From positions 345,209 to 409,208 of the forward strand of contig RPFO01002078.1 in NCBI GenBank assembly GCA_009746045.1: DNA of 64,000 bases. Direction: 5' to 3'. The notes under the pieces are model-generated. The model was not told the DNA's origin, made no database searches, and saw only the letters and a list, made by a program, of their open reading frames with translations. Source of the DNA: Mesostigma viride. Taxonomy: Eukaryota; Streptophyta; Mesostigmatophyceae; Mesostigmatales; Mesostigmataceae. Shown here piece after piece: positions 1 to 12,600 of the stretch (position 1 is its first letter; every line of letters begins with the position of its first letter). The position numbers and the translations under genes are program-made.

Positions 1-1535
1 GGCCACAGATGAAGACTAACCTTTACACAGATGGAGAGTAACCGGGCCACAGATGGAGAGTAACCTTTACACAGATGAAGAGTAACCGGGCCACAGATGA
101 AGACTAACCTTTACACAGATGAAGAGTAACCGGGCCACAGTGAAGACTAACCTTTACACAGATGGAGAGTAACCGGGCCACAGATGAAGACTAACCTTTA
201 CACAGATGAAGAGTAACCGGGCCACAGATGGAGAGTAACCTTTACACAGATGAAGAGTAACCGGGCCACAGTGAAGACTAACCTTTACACAGATGAAGAG
301 TAACCGGGCCACAGATGGAGAGTAACCTTTACACAGATGAAGAGTAACCGGGCCACAGATGGAGAGTAACCTTTACACAGATGAAGAGTAACCGGGCCAC
401 AGATGAAGACTAACCTTTACACAGATGACGAGTAACCGGGCCACAGTGAAGACTAACCTTTACACAGATGAAGAGTAACCGGGCCACAGATGGAGAGTAA
501 CCTTTACACAGATGAAGAGTAACCGGGCCACAGATGGAGAGTAACCTTTACACAGATGAAGAGTAACCGGGCCACAGATGAAGACTAACCTTTACACAGA
601 TGAAGAGTAACCGGGCCACAGATGGAGAGTAACCTTTACACAGATGGAGAGTAACTGGGCCACAGATGGAGAGTAACCTTTACACAGATGAAGAGTAACC
701 GGGCCACAGATGGAGACTAACCTTTACACAGATGAAGAGTAACCTGGCCACAGATGAAGACTAACCTTTACACAGATGAAGAGTAACCGGGCCACAGATG
801 AAGAGTAACCTTTACACAGATGAAGAGTAACCGGGCCACAGATGAAGAGTAACCTTTACACAGATGGAGAGTAACCTGGCCACAGTGAAGAGTAACTGGG
901 CCACAGATGGAGAGTAACCTTTACACAGATGAAGAGTAACCGGGCCACAGATGAAGAGTAACCTTTACACAGATGAAGAGTAACCGGGCCACAGATGGAG
1001 AGTAACCTTTACACAGATGGAGAGTAACCTGGCCACAGTGAAGAGTAACCGGGCCACAGATGGAGAGTAACCTTTACACAGATGAAGAGTAACCGGGCCA
1101 CAGATGGAGAGTAACCTTTACACAGATGAAGAGTAACCGGGCCACAGATGAAGAGTAACCTTTACACAGATGAAGAGTAACCGGGCCACAGATGGAGAGT
1201 AACCTTTACACAGATGGAGAGTAACCTGGCCACAGTGAAGAGTAACCTGGCCACAGTGAAGACTAACCTTTACACAGATGAAGAGTAACCGGGCCACAGA
1301 TGAAGAGTAACCTTTACACAGATGAAGAGTAACCGGGCCACAGATGAAGAGTAACCTTTACACAGATGAAGAGTAACCGGGCCACAGATGGAGAGTAACC
1401 TTTACACAGATGAAGAGTAACTGGGCCACAGATGGAGAGTAACCTTTACACAGATGAAGAGTAACTGGGCCACAGATGGAGAGTAACCTTTACACAGATG
1501 GAGAGTAACTGGGCCACAGATGGAGAGTAACCGGG
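1..1535. repeat. 44-bp minisatellite, two 22-bp half units
   Basis: About 35 head-to-tail copies of a 44-base unit. The unit is built from two related 22-base halves, one ending in GAGTAACCGGGC and the other in GACTAACCTTTA, each beginning CACAGATG. Copies differ by single bases and one-base losses (CAGATG versus CAGTG). The array starts at or before the window edge and ends near 1535. It lies beyond the exon 3 donor of the demethylase gene (1724), so it sits in that gene's intron unless the gene is rearranged. ORFs across it are by-products of the repeat. Confidence 0.95.
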
Positions 1536-1724
1536 CCACAGAGAAGAGCAAGCGGGCCACCTTGAACCCTGCATGTCCGTCTGCATTCCAGTGCTGCATC
1601 CCGTCCGTCCAGAGGAAGCTCCCGCGGCCGTGCTATCCATGGAGGAAGGGGTTCCGACACACAACAAAATCCGTACTCGGTCCCCGACATGCATGCATCC
1701 CCACCCGGCCCCCTGTTCACCCAC

Positions 1725-4194
1725 CAGCAGGTTCCAGGGGCTGCGCGCGAAGCGGTCGGCCGGGTTGGTGGAGAAGGCGGACCCGTCCACGTCGCTGGCG
1801 TACTCGACGACGAGCGAGGGGTCGCGGTCGCTGCGGCCGCCGCGCGTGAGCTCGCGCCAGTACATGGCCTCCACCAGCCGGGGGGGCAGCGCGCCGGACG
1901 TGCCCAGGATCTTGATCGCCTCGCTGTGCGCGCGCTCCTCGTACTCGGCGAGAGTGTACTCCCTGACCGAGGGGGGGGAGGGGGCGGGGGGAGGGAAGGA
2001 GGGGGAGAGAGGGAGGAAGGTAAGGTCAGCGTGAGTTGGGGGGGTTGGCAATCAATAGGCATGGAGTAGGGAAACCTACCCCATGACCGGACAGCGGTGC
2101 GTTGCAAGGGGGCACGTAAGCATGGTAGAGAGAAGAAGAGCATCAAGAGAGAAGAAGCGTGGTAGAGAGAAGAAGAACATCAACTGGGTGTCTGCAGCAG
2201 GGGAACACGCTGGTTTCTCGTGCGCATGTGCGCAGGGCGTAGGGTTTAGGGTTTAGGGGCCTCTGTTGTTCATGCGCGCCATTCAGGGAGGGTATGGGGA
2301 AACATGGGCAACTGCCTGGGGTACACGACGGGGGAGAACGACACGCATGAACAAGAGTCGTGCGCTTGCGTGTGGATGTGGGTGCATGAATAGCATCAGC
2401 TTCTGCTCCAACACAAGTACACCCATGCGGTGTTCCAGAGAAAGTACACTCCAGGCGGAGCTGGGAACGGTGGCTCGCCGGCTCCGTCTGAGCCCGCGAT
2501 GATCCGCTCATCCAAATCATTCAAGGGGAATGGAGGCGCAGTGTCCCCATGCGGCCGAAAACAAGTTGCCAGCAAGCTGGGCTGCTCCAGCCTCGTGTTC
2601 AGACTGCAAGGTCCACCATTGAAAGCGTTTGGGCTAAATCTCTTCAGGTGTGGAACACCCAGGATTCCCCAATCAGGCGGCCTGCCTGTTACAGCTGGGG
2701 GGAATCCGAGCCCTAGAGCATGGGCAGTGCCAAGGTTGCTATGCTGGGCTCATCTGCACTTGAGGCAGGACCAGGGGGAATGACAAGGGGTTACGACGGG
2801 GGGCATAAGATGGGCGAATGACGAGGGGGCATAAGAATGGGGTACGACAAGGGCGTCATTGGCAGATATCGGGGGCCCTTACCGGCCGCTGTCGTAGAAG
2901 TTGTGCTTGGTGGTGGGCGACCACTTGGACTGGGCCAGCGTCTGGAACTTGGTGGTGAAGCGGATCGCCTTCTTCCACGCCAGAACGTCGCCCCCGCCCA
3001 CCAGCGGCGTGTACGGTGGGATGACCTTGCAGATGCCTGGCATAAGGCCAGCACGCGTGGCATGAAGGCGGGGGTGGCATGGAGTCATCACGACGCCAGG
3101 GAAGACGCCAGGGAAGACGCCAGGGAAGACGCTAGGGAAGACACTAGGGAAGACGCAAGGGAAGACGCAAGGGAAGACGCCAGGGAAGACGCCAGGGAAG
3201 ACGCCAGGGAAGACGCCAGGGAAGACGCTAGGGAAAACAAAGGTGAGGGGACATGGGGTGGGCAGACGCGATGATATTCGTTTTTGGCTATTGTTACCAT
3301 TATTATTGTTTCAGGTGTAACAACTAAAGGAAAAGGGGCGCCCGGCTCAGGCCAGCAGGGTATCTGCAGGCGCCCGGTCTGGGAAACGCAATGGGTCGCA
3401 ATACCCTGTCCAACATCACGTAATACCACGTCCATGAGACCGATACAACGGGTGTGTTTATCCTAGTGCAGAGTCTTCCACGCACGAGGAGCACAGACAC
3501 CCCGCTCCATGGTCGCTGGCCACACGAGCGCGTCGAGTGAATGAGCAAAATAAATAGACAAAAAAAACAACATGGGCGTGGCCATTTGATCACACTGTGA
3601 TCTGCCCGCGCGCAGAGTCCACTGGCCCATACACCGGGCGCCAAGCGTGGGACGACGCATCCGCCAAGCATTGGATTGCGCGACGTGACACACAGCAACA
3701 ATGAGCGCAGGTGCACACTTCTCAGCCAGACAAGTGCCCTAGTTCACATGCCCACGCTGCCCACCACTTCCACCCGCCTACCCCCACCCCCCATCCCCCA
3801 TGGGAGTGCAACACCACCTGCTCCATAGCAGCCCGAAGGAACAAATACTGGTCTGACCATGCACCTTACCGCGCAGCAGCGTGTGTGGCCAGGCACCGTG
3901 CTGCGTGCAGCATTGGCCACGCAGTGTACGGCGCGTGTTGTGCTTGCTACGCACACTCTGGCTGCGCGCCGTATCGTGCCTGGCCACACACGCTGCTGCG
4001 CGCGGTATGCGAGACCCACCGTACGCCGCCGCGTGGTCGCGGATTTTGCGGATGAAGAGCAGCGGGTCATCAAACTCGGCCAGCGTCGGGCGGTACTCGG
4101 GGCACTCGGGCACGCGCTCCATCCAGGCCTCTTGAGCAAGGAGGTCCGCCATGCGGCGCTCGCGGCGCCGCGGCCGGCTCTTGGGGAGCTTCAT
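1725..4194 (-). CDS. JmjN/JmjC histone lysine demethylase, 5' part (KDM4/REF6-like)
   Basis: Fe(II)/2-oxoglutarate histone demethylase expected to act on methylated H3 lysines in the nucleus. Three exons join in frame to 189 codons: 4194-4020, 3036-2883 and 1962-1725, all with GT donors (two GTGGGT, one GTAAGG) and AG acceptors. Exon 1 carries the JmjN core (residues about 30-58, with ECPEYRPTLAEFDDPLLFI). Exon 2 continues with GICKVIPPYTP. Exon 3 has SGREYTLAEYEERA, then AMYWRE, VVEYASDVDGSAF and SPWNLL, the stretch that leads into JmjC in plant REF6/ELF6 and animal KDM4 proteins. The iron-binding HxD/E...H residues would lie beyond position 1 and are not seen. The start is the ATG at 4194; the GTG fifteen bases upstream is in frame but is not a normal eukaryotic start. 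The KDM4/REF6 group fits better than KDM5 because no ARID follows JmjN. The gene is divergent from TOC34. Confidence 0.85.
2239..2259 (+). repeat. Short interstitial telomere-like repeat
   Basis: Two to three tandem TTTAGGG units lie in intron 2 of the demethylase gene. This is the plant-type telomere heptamer. It is too short to be a chromosome end. Confidence 0.6.
3092..3236. repeat. 12-bp tandem repeat in demethylase intron 1
   Basis: About twelve copies of GGGAAGACGCCA with CTA/CAA variants. The unit length is a multiple of three, so it gives long false ORFs on both strands. Confidence 0.9.
3866..4008. repeat. Inverted repeat in demethylase intron 1
   Basis: An arm of about 30 bases (GCGCAGCAGCGTGTGTGGCC and onward to about 3897) is matched by its reverse complement at about 3976-4005 (GGCCACACACGCTGCTGCGC). 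A GC-rich spacer of roughly 75 bases separates them. The structure begins only about a dozen bases inside the intron donor at 4019. It may be a fold-back element or an RNA hairpin in the pre-mRNA. Confidence 0.75.
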
Positions 4195-6619
4195 GGTGGT
4201 GGCTGTCACGGCGCTGCGATCAATGGGCCCACCGGCCGTGCGGGGCAGACGCGCGTGGGGTCCCTGGGGAGTCCGTCGTCATGGGGAAGGGCGGTGGGGC
4301 TGTCAAGGGATTACGTGGGCACGTGGCATGTGTGGCGGGACGAACAAGCAAGACCAGTGTGGGCAGGCAGGAGAGTACCTGTGTCAGGTAGGCAGGGCGG
4401 GATCGGACTTTCAGTTTCTGTGACAACATGCGGTGAACGGTGGCTGATAATGGCAGGTGCAGCTGTGGCACAGACGAGGATTAGGCAATCTCGTGTGCCG
4501 GCATGCCAGTTGCGTGGGACACGGAGGGGGCAGAGGGATGGCGGGAACAAGAATGTGGACAGGGCGGGGAGGGATTGAGGTGGAAGAGGCTTATACAATT
4601 GTTGCTAACGAAGTGCGTCAACGAGGGTGGGAGGAAATTGTGCCACCGAGGAGGCACGGCGGTTGTAATTTCTTGCATAGCCAGGGTAAAAAACGACGGA
4701 TAAGGGCGAATGGACGAAATGTCGAGACTTTGGTAGTTGCATTTGAGTTGACAACAGCTGAGGCCTACTTGGCAAACTAAACGTAAAGCAGGGAGCACGC
4801 ACGCAAGAGCCACGGAGCAGGGAAAGAAAAAAAGAGGAAAACTCTGCTACGCAAATTGAAGTGTCGTTACATCTCGTGTCATATATTAGCCAGCCACTGG
4901 CTGCGATGCTACCGTGACTGCAGCGTCCTTGGCATGCACAGTACCCGTCCCCTGGGAGACTCAGCAAGGTCAAGGTAGGCTACTACGGCAGAAAGCAAAC
5001 AAAAAGACGTAAAGCTCTGGCCTGAGTAGGCTTCTTGGCGCCTCAAACTGTTTGCAATTTCACAACTGCATTCTACGCAGACATGGAGCCGGCCGGGCAA
5101 TTGCCACCTATTTCATCCGCTTTCGCATAAACGGATGGCTTAGGGCACCGGCTCAAACTGACAACAATCAATACACAACAGAATAATATATGAGAAGCTC
5201 TTTCTTGCAGGAAAACGCGGTTCAAGACAGCACACGCTCGTATGAGCTAGAGCATCGTCAAAATTATGCGGAGGCGGGACATTGCCCCTGGCATCAAGCT
5301 TCCAGCTTAATTCAGCAGCTTACCTGGGACAATCCTAATGTGCGACGTGCGACCAATTCCATCATAGGCCATCCCGCAACCCTGAAATGACATAATTTCA
5401 CGGTTTCTTACGCTCATCCCCCATAGTTTCTGCTCTAGAGCAGCCATAATATGCAGCCTCCAAGAAGACAAGTCCGCACGCAACTCGTTGAGGACTGACA
5501 ACCTCGGCCTCTGGCAAGATACTGCACCTGTCTTTCTCCTGGCCGCACTTAGGCGCGCTTGTGGTGCACCCCGAACCAGTGTTGTTGCTACGCACACTAC
5601 CCACTGACCAGACTGACTGAACTGCGCACAACCCTGCGGCCTGCTCAAGGACAACCAACTCGACTTCCAGAAATCCAGAGCGATCTCCAGAGATTCCGGC
5701 GCGAGCATATTGTGCGGCCCCTGCCGCGCTTTTGCGATCCAATTTACAGCGTGGATGAAGTATTGACGACGGGCATCAAGATCGAGCGAAAATGATCTCC
5801 CCGTAGCAGGTCTCCCTCTGTCCATTGGACGTCACAGATCAAGGTGATCTGCCCTCAGTTGTGCCCTGTCATCAGTCATGACGAGGTCTCTGCTGCCCAT
5901 GTGCGGCGTGGGCAACAACAACAACAACAACATGACGAGGTTTATTTGCCATCGGACGTCACATGACACGGTAATCGGCGATGACATCATGCCCGGCACG
6001 GTCCGGCCCCGGCGTGACGAAGGGAGGGTGGCCGGGCGTGTAGACACGTGGCGCGTTCACATTGGCAAGCAAAGGTTACCCCCAAGATGTGAGAAGCAGG
6101 GCCTGGGAGTCTGTCCAGCGGCGTTCAGTTGAGTTGAGTTGAGTTCGAACTCAAGTTACTCAACTCAACCCATCCCACACCGGTGGTCCGACAGGGTTAT
6201 TGATAGATGACCCTGTTGGGACTCAAACTGTTGGCCTGATTGACGGCCTGACTGACGGCCTGACTGACGGCCTGAGGTTATAGGAACTTCCGAACTTGTG
6301 CAAGTGGTTGTTGTGGGTACGGCTTATCGACCCGACGCGACGCGGCGCGGCGTCCAGCCTTACTACTACTAGCGGACAAGGCGCCGCGCCTCGTGCAATG
6401 GCGAGGCAGTTCGTGCGTGTCGCGTGGTGCTGCGTATAGGAACCTTCTGCCTTCAACTGTGCCGACTGCCGACTGATAAGGATGAATTTTGTGCGCGAGA
6501 AATACATACCCCGCGCACGGCCGAGTTGCGACCGTCGTGTGGTGATTGACCAAAGGTGCTGCTCGTCTTTTAAAGGCAGCAGACACAACTTCACAGCAGA
6601 CCTTCCAGGCATTTAGAAA
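4195..6619. other. Divergent intergenic region, demethylase / TOC34
   Basis: About 2.4 kb with no convincing coding exon on either strand. It should hold the promoters of both flanking genes. Visible items are a short hairpin at 6127-6168 (GTTGAGTTGAGT arms around a GTTCGAAC centre), three copies of a 13-base GACGGCCTGACT-type repeat at about 6240-6276, and a short CAA tract at 5917-5932. No clear TATA box was recognised. Confidence 0.6.
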
Positions 6620-9600
6620 ATGGCTAGGCCGGAAGACGAGTATGAGGAGGACGAGGATGTGTCTGGGGAGAGCATGGATGACGAGCAGAATTATGAAGAT
6701 GAGGAAGACGAGGAGGACGAGCAGTCCGAGGGGGGACCGCTTGGCCTAGGTTCGTGCAGGTTTGGGTTATCTGTCTAGGTTGGCTTGCTGTATCCGCGTG
6801 CAACATGCTGTCTTGCCAGTCTTTGTCTGTCAATGCTTAGCATACTGGCCTGCTACTGGTTCCGCCTGATTGCAGGAGCGGGGGGCTTGCCGCGGCGAGC
6901 ACAGGCTGACGGTGCAGGGGATGCTACGAAAGAGTGGGAGGGTTTGCAAACGTTTCCAGTTACAACGCAGACGAAGTTGCGGGAGGTGCTGGAACGGCTG
7001 CGGGGTGACGTAAGTTCAGCGTATGCGGCAGTGCGCTTGCCAGACTTCGGCCGCCAAATGTGCACTGGCGCTCTTCTTGTCGCACGGGACACTTTGTTAG
7101 CGTGATGGTCACTTCTTTACCCGAGCGAGTGTGCCTCAGTTTGCATCCTCAGTTATTTTCTCCAAACTTTTGCTATGTTTCTCTGCAATGGCCGTCCACC
7201 TTGCAGAATATGGACACCCTTACCGTACTACTCGTAGGCAAGCCAGGCGTGGGGAAGAGTTCGACGGTCAACTCCATTTTTGCGGAGAGGGTCTGCCCCG
7301 TCAGTGCTTACCAGGTTGGTGCCGTTACATATTCATGAGCTGCCGTGCTGTTTTCTTAGTTTGCATGATTTCCTTCGCGCTGGTTCAAGCCGCTGCGCAT
7401 TCCCCCCACATCGTTTAGGTGCTTGGTAGGCCACGGTTGCGGCGCATGGTGTGGTGGTTGTGGATGCCCAGGGCAGAGGTTATGCTCACAGCGTCTGCCC
7501 AGCGTGGCACATGTCGGCTCCAGTCGCGCGGCCCTGCTTGCCGCTGCTCACGCGGTGGTTTGCATTCACGCTTTGGGCGCACACACTTGTATGTCTACAC
7601 ATTATGGTTTGCCCGCCTGCTGCCACTGCTCGACCACAATACTTCTACAACGGGGCTCGTACAGCCCTTTAGAGCGTTAGCTAAGCTGCCCGTGGTGTCC
7701 CTAAGGAGGCCCATGACTTCAACAAAAGCAATACACAGTGGTGACAACGATCATGATGATGACAAGCGCTGGCCTTTATCTAGCGGTGGCCGTGGTCCTC
7801 ACACAGACAAGCGCATGTGCATCACAAGTGTGGGGTGGCAGCCATGCCTTGACACCCTCAGCACCCTCACTGCGCTTACTGGTTTGCCAATCCCATACCA
7901 AGTATGGCCGCATTCAGTCAACCCCGACCATACCTGTGGGCATCCGTCTGGGCAGGCACTGGTTCACCTCCTGGAGATGCAGAGCGTGTTGTTGATGTTG
8001 GCCGTATGCTTGGCAGCCAAGGTGGCAGCCAAGGCAGGTTAGGCTGTGCCTGGTGCGGCGCCACACGCACACCGCGACAGCGAAAAACTCCCTAGCACAG
8101 CCAATCCCGGCATACCACAGGCAACCATGCCTCACCACAGCCAAGCCCGTTCTTTTTTTTACGTTAACTTCTGTCAGCCCCTTCAACTGGCTCCCTGTCG
8201 GCCCTCTTCGCCTCCTTTGCCTTCTCCCAGAGAACCCACCCATCCCCGGCCTTCCCTCCTGAAGCCGAGCCCCCAACCCACGCAGGGTTTGCTCTGCATG
8301 TCTCTGTCCGTGGCCGCCCCGCCCCCCGCTCCCCCCCACCCGCTTGGTGTGCACAGCTCTGGTCCCCCAGCGATTCCCCCTCTTGTGCCTCGCGTGTGCC
8401 CCGATCTCCTCCCCAAGATGTGCTCTGTGCACTGGCCCATGACAGTGCATCACGGACCAGGAACCTGCGTCCCCAAAACTCCCTCGTCACCTCCTCGCCT
8501 ACCTTTTCCCCCTGTCGTGTGCTCCCCTACCGCTCGCTCCCCTAAACTTGTTCCTCCCATGGTCTCTGTGCGTGCATCATGCGACGGACACTCCCGCCCT
8601 CCCTCCGTTCCCGCCCATCGCACCCTGGTTGCCGCACTGCCCCGGGGTCCCTACGCCCCCGCCCCGCCCCCTCGTGGTTGCCACACTGCCCCGGGTTCCC
8701 TGCCCACCGACAACGCCGCCACCTGGCACCAATGTCACCCACCCCGCTTGCACTGGGTCGCAGGCGGACACCAACCGGCCGATGATGGTCTCGCGCCGCG
8801 CGGCGGGCTTCACACTGAACATCATCGACACGCCCGGCCTGCTGGAGGGCGACACGGTCAACGAGAACGCAATCCGGGAAATACGCCAGTTCATTGCCGA
8901 CAAGGTGAGCCCGCGTAGGCAGGGGAAGGGTGCGGTCGACAAGGGGAAGCCACGCTGACGCGTAGGCAAGGGGAGGGTGTAGACAGCGGGGCGGGGGGGG
9001 GGGGAGTGGCCTGGACATGACATGGGGAGGCGAAGCTTAGGAACAGGGAAGGTAGAGGTACGCTGCTGGGTGGGAAGAGGAGGGCGCCCTGTGAGCGCAA
9101 GGCTGGAGGGGAGACAGGAAACAACTGTTCAAGGGGTTGAGGGCTGGCCAAATGCGGGTCTTTCATTAGTATGTCCCGCCCTAGGTCATGTCAGGGATGT
9201 CTGCTGGCTGCCTCCCGTGCGCACGCCTGTCCTCGTCACCCTTCTGGATCCGGTGTCCTCCCTCTTATGGCTAGCGGCACGCATGGTTGTCTGCTAAGGA
9301 AGGGAACCATGTCCACTGGCCGAATGTGGACGTGTGGACGTGCACGCATGCCCCGTATCGCGACAGTGCCGTTCATTGGCCTCCCAAGGTCTATGCTCAC
9401 TAATCCATTGTGTGCTTGCACCTGCCCCCGGTTCTTCTTCCTGCCTTTTCCTGGTGCTGTTCTGGACTGCCCGGACTTGATGGCCGCCCTTCCTCCTGTT
9501 TGCCGTGCCTGATTGCCACTTGCATCTCGTGTCATCTCCTTTGCACACCCCTGCGCTGGTCTCACTGCATCGTTTCTCCTTGCCTGTCCCTTCCCCGTCC

Positions 9601-12600
9601 CTTTGTGCCTGCAGACGATCCATGCCATCCTCTACGTCGACCGGCTTGACAACTACCGGGTGGAGAGCATCAACAAGCAGGTGAGCGAGCGCTCATGATG
9701 TGGTCAAGTGCAAGCAGAGGGTTGCTTCTAGCATAAGCGTCAGCTGGCAGTAGGGGGGGACTGGGGCGGGTGGGGGTGAAGGGGGGCTGTAGTTGCATCA
9801 AGAAGAAGGTGGGGGAGGGTCTAGGATTACCTTTTCAAAAAGGTTCTTCAATAGCATTTACAGGCAATGGCTTTTACTCACGGGCCGTCACAAGATCCTT
9901 GCCTGGCTTTGTTTTCTTGCGCTCCTGGGTCCCATGATATGGCAACGGACAGTGCCAGGGCTTTCTCATTGGTTTAGATTCTCCCTGTTGCCAGATAGTA
10001 GGTAGGTTGCTGGCAGGCAGTTTGCGGGGGCTCTAAAGGGACATTGTGCCTTGTCACGTTGCCGCATGGCAAAGCTAGCTCGTCTGCTCTGTCTGCCGTG
10101 GTTGCTGTGGTTAAGATTAGATCCTGGTCCCGCGCGAAGAAGAAACCCGGGCAAAGCTCTTGCTCGAGGGAGCCGGGCTTTCACGCAGTGCGAGCTGACG
10201 TCACGCCCTGTGTTGCGTCTGAACTTTATGGAGCTCCCTTCCATGCGGTGGCACGGCAACAGCTGGCCCCGGGCATGGGTCCATCGGGTCACCACATCGC
10301 TTGCCCATTAGTCGCACCCCGTGGCTGGGCCCTGGCGCGCTTGCACCTGTTTGATGTGTGTGGATGGACACATGGCAGTATCAAGCGCCGTTTGGATCGT
10401 GGCTCTGCAACGTATGGTGCCCCCTTGCCTGCCCCTTTTGGCTACCCACCCCCTGTTGAGGCGACAGGGTCCTGGCTATTCCTCTGTGCCAGTGCAGGAG
10501 TAGAAGCATCTTTTTGGCCACGTCTGATAAGCTATGGGACGCGGGCTTGATGCCTTAGGTAATTACTTCCAAAGAAAATGGCTGGTTTTCTCCGAATCCG
10601 CACCGTCTCTTCAGAGCTCTCTTCTGCCCCTTCTTGAGCTGACATGCTTTGCCTGCGGTTTCCTGCTGTGGCCTCTACCCTCGTTCGATCGTCCCCACTC
10701 CCCACGCAGATCTTCGGTGCGCTCACGACCGCGTTTGGCCCCTTGTTCTGGAAGATCACGATTCTGCTGCTGACGCACGGGTGGGTTCCTGCCCCGTGGC
10801 TCGCACAAGCACGGCGGTTGCACAAGCAGGTTGGCATGCGCCATGCAGGCAATAACGAGTATGTGTCCGTCAGGTGGCGCAAGCCCATGGCAGCAGTGTA
10901 CCTGCCTGGTGCGCGTGGTTCTGGCCGCGGCTCTAGTTCGCGCGCCCCTCGTTTTCGTGTTCTCCGTCCTTCGGGGGCCAAGAACATGGCCATGGCAGTT
11001 GCCGTGCTTTTGGCCTGAGCTGCATGTTTGCCAGCAAGCCGTGATAGACAGACATAGTGCCGGGATGGAGAAGTTAAGCTGTATCAGCAAAAGTGGGGGG
11101 GGGGCTGTTGTAGGGGACTTGGACCAGTGGCCCTGGCCCGTGCGCTGCGTTTAGCCATGCTGCTGGTATCGTTTTGGATCATTTTGGATGTTGGATGATC
11201 ATGCCTTTTTGTGCATGTGTGCAGCTTTTGGAAGGGTAGGGTGTGACATGACAAAATTTCGCGCACTCATGTGGCTTGCTTCTATCATGCTTCGTCTGGC
11301 GTCCTTTCCCCTTGCTGCGGACCTCCCGCCCCTCGGCTGCCTTTTTGCAGCCAAGTGGCCGCCCCAGACAACATCCCGTACGCTGAATACGTCTCCAAAC
11401 GCTTCACGGTACGTGCCTGCTGCCTCGGGGCCTTGTTCCTGGCACCCCTCATGGCATCCACTGGGGTGCCCTTTCCTGTCAGAAACAGTGGCCTCCTGGC
11501 AGGTCCTGGCACAACCTATCCGTTCCTGGCAGAAACAGTGGCCTCTGTTTCTGTGTGCGGTGCTTGGAGCCGCATGCCTTGGTTCCAGCGGCACGTCATA
11601 CCGCGGTCCGTCCCTACATTTCTGGGCTTCAAGAGGGTGTTTGGCTGTAGGTGGGCTAGTCACGGTGCCGTGTTTGTTGGCAGGGCTTACGTGGTCCCGT
11701 TGGCTGTGAGACCATCGCGTGGATCCGGTCCTTGGCGTCATGTGCTCGGAGGGGTGCTTGCCCCCTGCGTGTCATGCCAAGCTCCAGCGGCTTGGTATCT
11801 GGCGGTTGTAACCGTGGTCACAAACCAGCCTTTCTGTTCAGATGTCCATGTGTAGGCTCTTCCGGGCTGGTTTTGCACAAAGGGTGGTCGTTTTTGGATG
11901 GTGATGCTGCATGTACGTCTCGCGTGTTCCTTACAATCTACCCCCCCACATCCACACCCTGCGTGAAGGCAGTGCTTATTTTAGTGAGTGCCAGCAACAG
12001 GGGCGGTAACTTGTTCATCGGGTAACGTGCCTTGTGGCCTCCTGCTGGGCTGATGTGACAGGGTGAGCCGATATAAAATGTGTTCAAAGTCGTCTGCGCA
12101 CTCTTATAGAGTCCGTGCCCCCACTCGCTGCTCGCCCACCCAATCGCCTTGCCCGACTCCTCTCCTCGACTGCCCCCTTTGATGTGATTTTCCCGCCCAC
12201 GCGGCCCCGCATCAATCGTTCTTCATGCTCCACTCTCATGCCGTTGTGCATGCCTACTCGACACACTCTCTCCATCAACGTGCCTGCCATTCTCTCTACT
12301 GCCATGCCTGCCATGCTTTTCTCGGCATGTTTCTGACACGACCCATGTCCTCGCTTGGTAAGCTCGTGCCTCCGTGCCTCGGCTCCCCCTCCCCCTCCAC
12401 TTCCCTTCCCTTCCCCCTGCCCTCATGTGCCTCCCTGCCACCAGGCGCTGCGCAAGTCGGTGCAGGAGGTGGTCACCGCGCATGGCGGATCGCTCGACGC
12501 GCCGCTGCCCACTCTGGTCGTGGAGAACAGCGGCCGCTGCACGACCAACATCCACGGGGAGAAGGTGCATAAGTGGCGATGCGGAATGTTCATGAGGAAT

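Noticed and set aside
1-1535. CRISPR-like regular spacing in the 44-bp array
   Set aside because: There are no unique spacers, both halves are repeats, and the context is a eukaryotic intron.
4195-4209. A longer demethylase start (MTATTMKLP)
   Set aside because: The first codon is GTG. The first in-frame ATG is at 4194.
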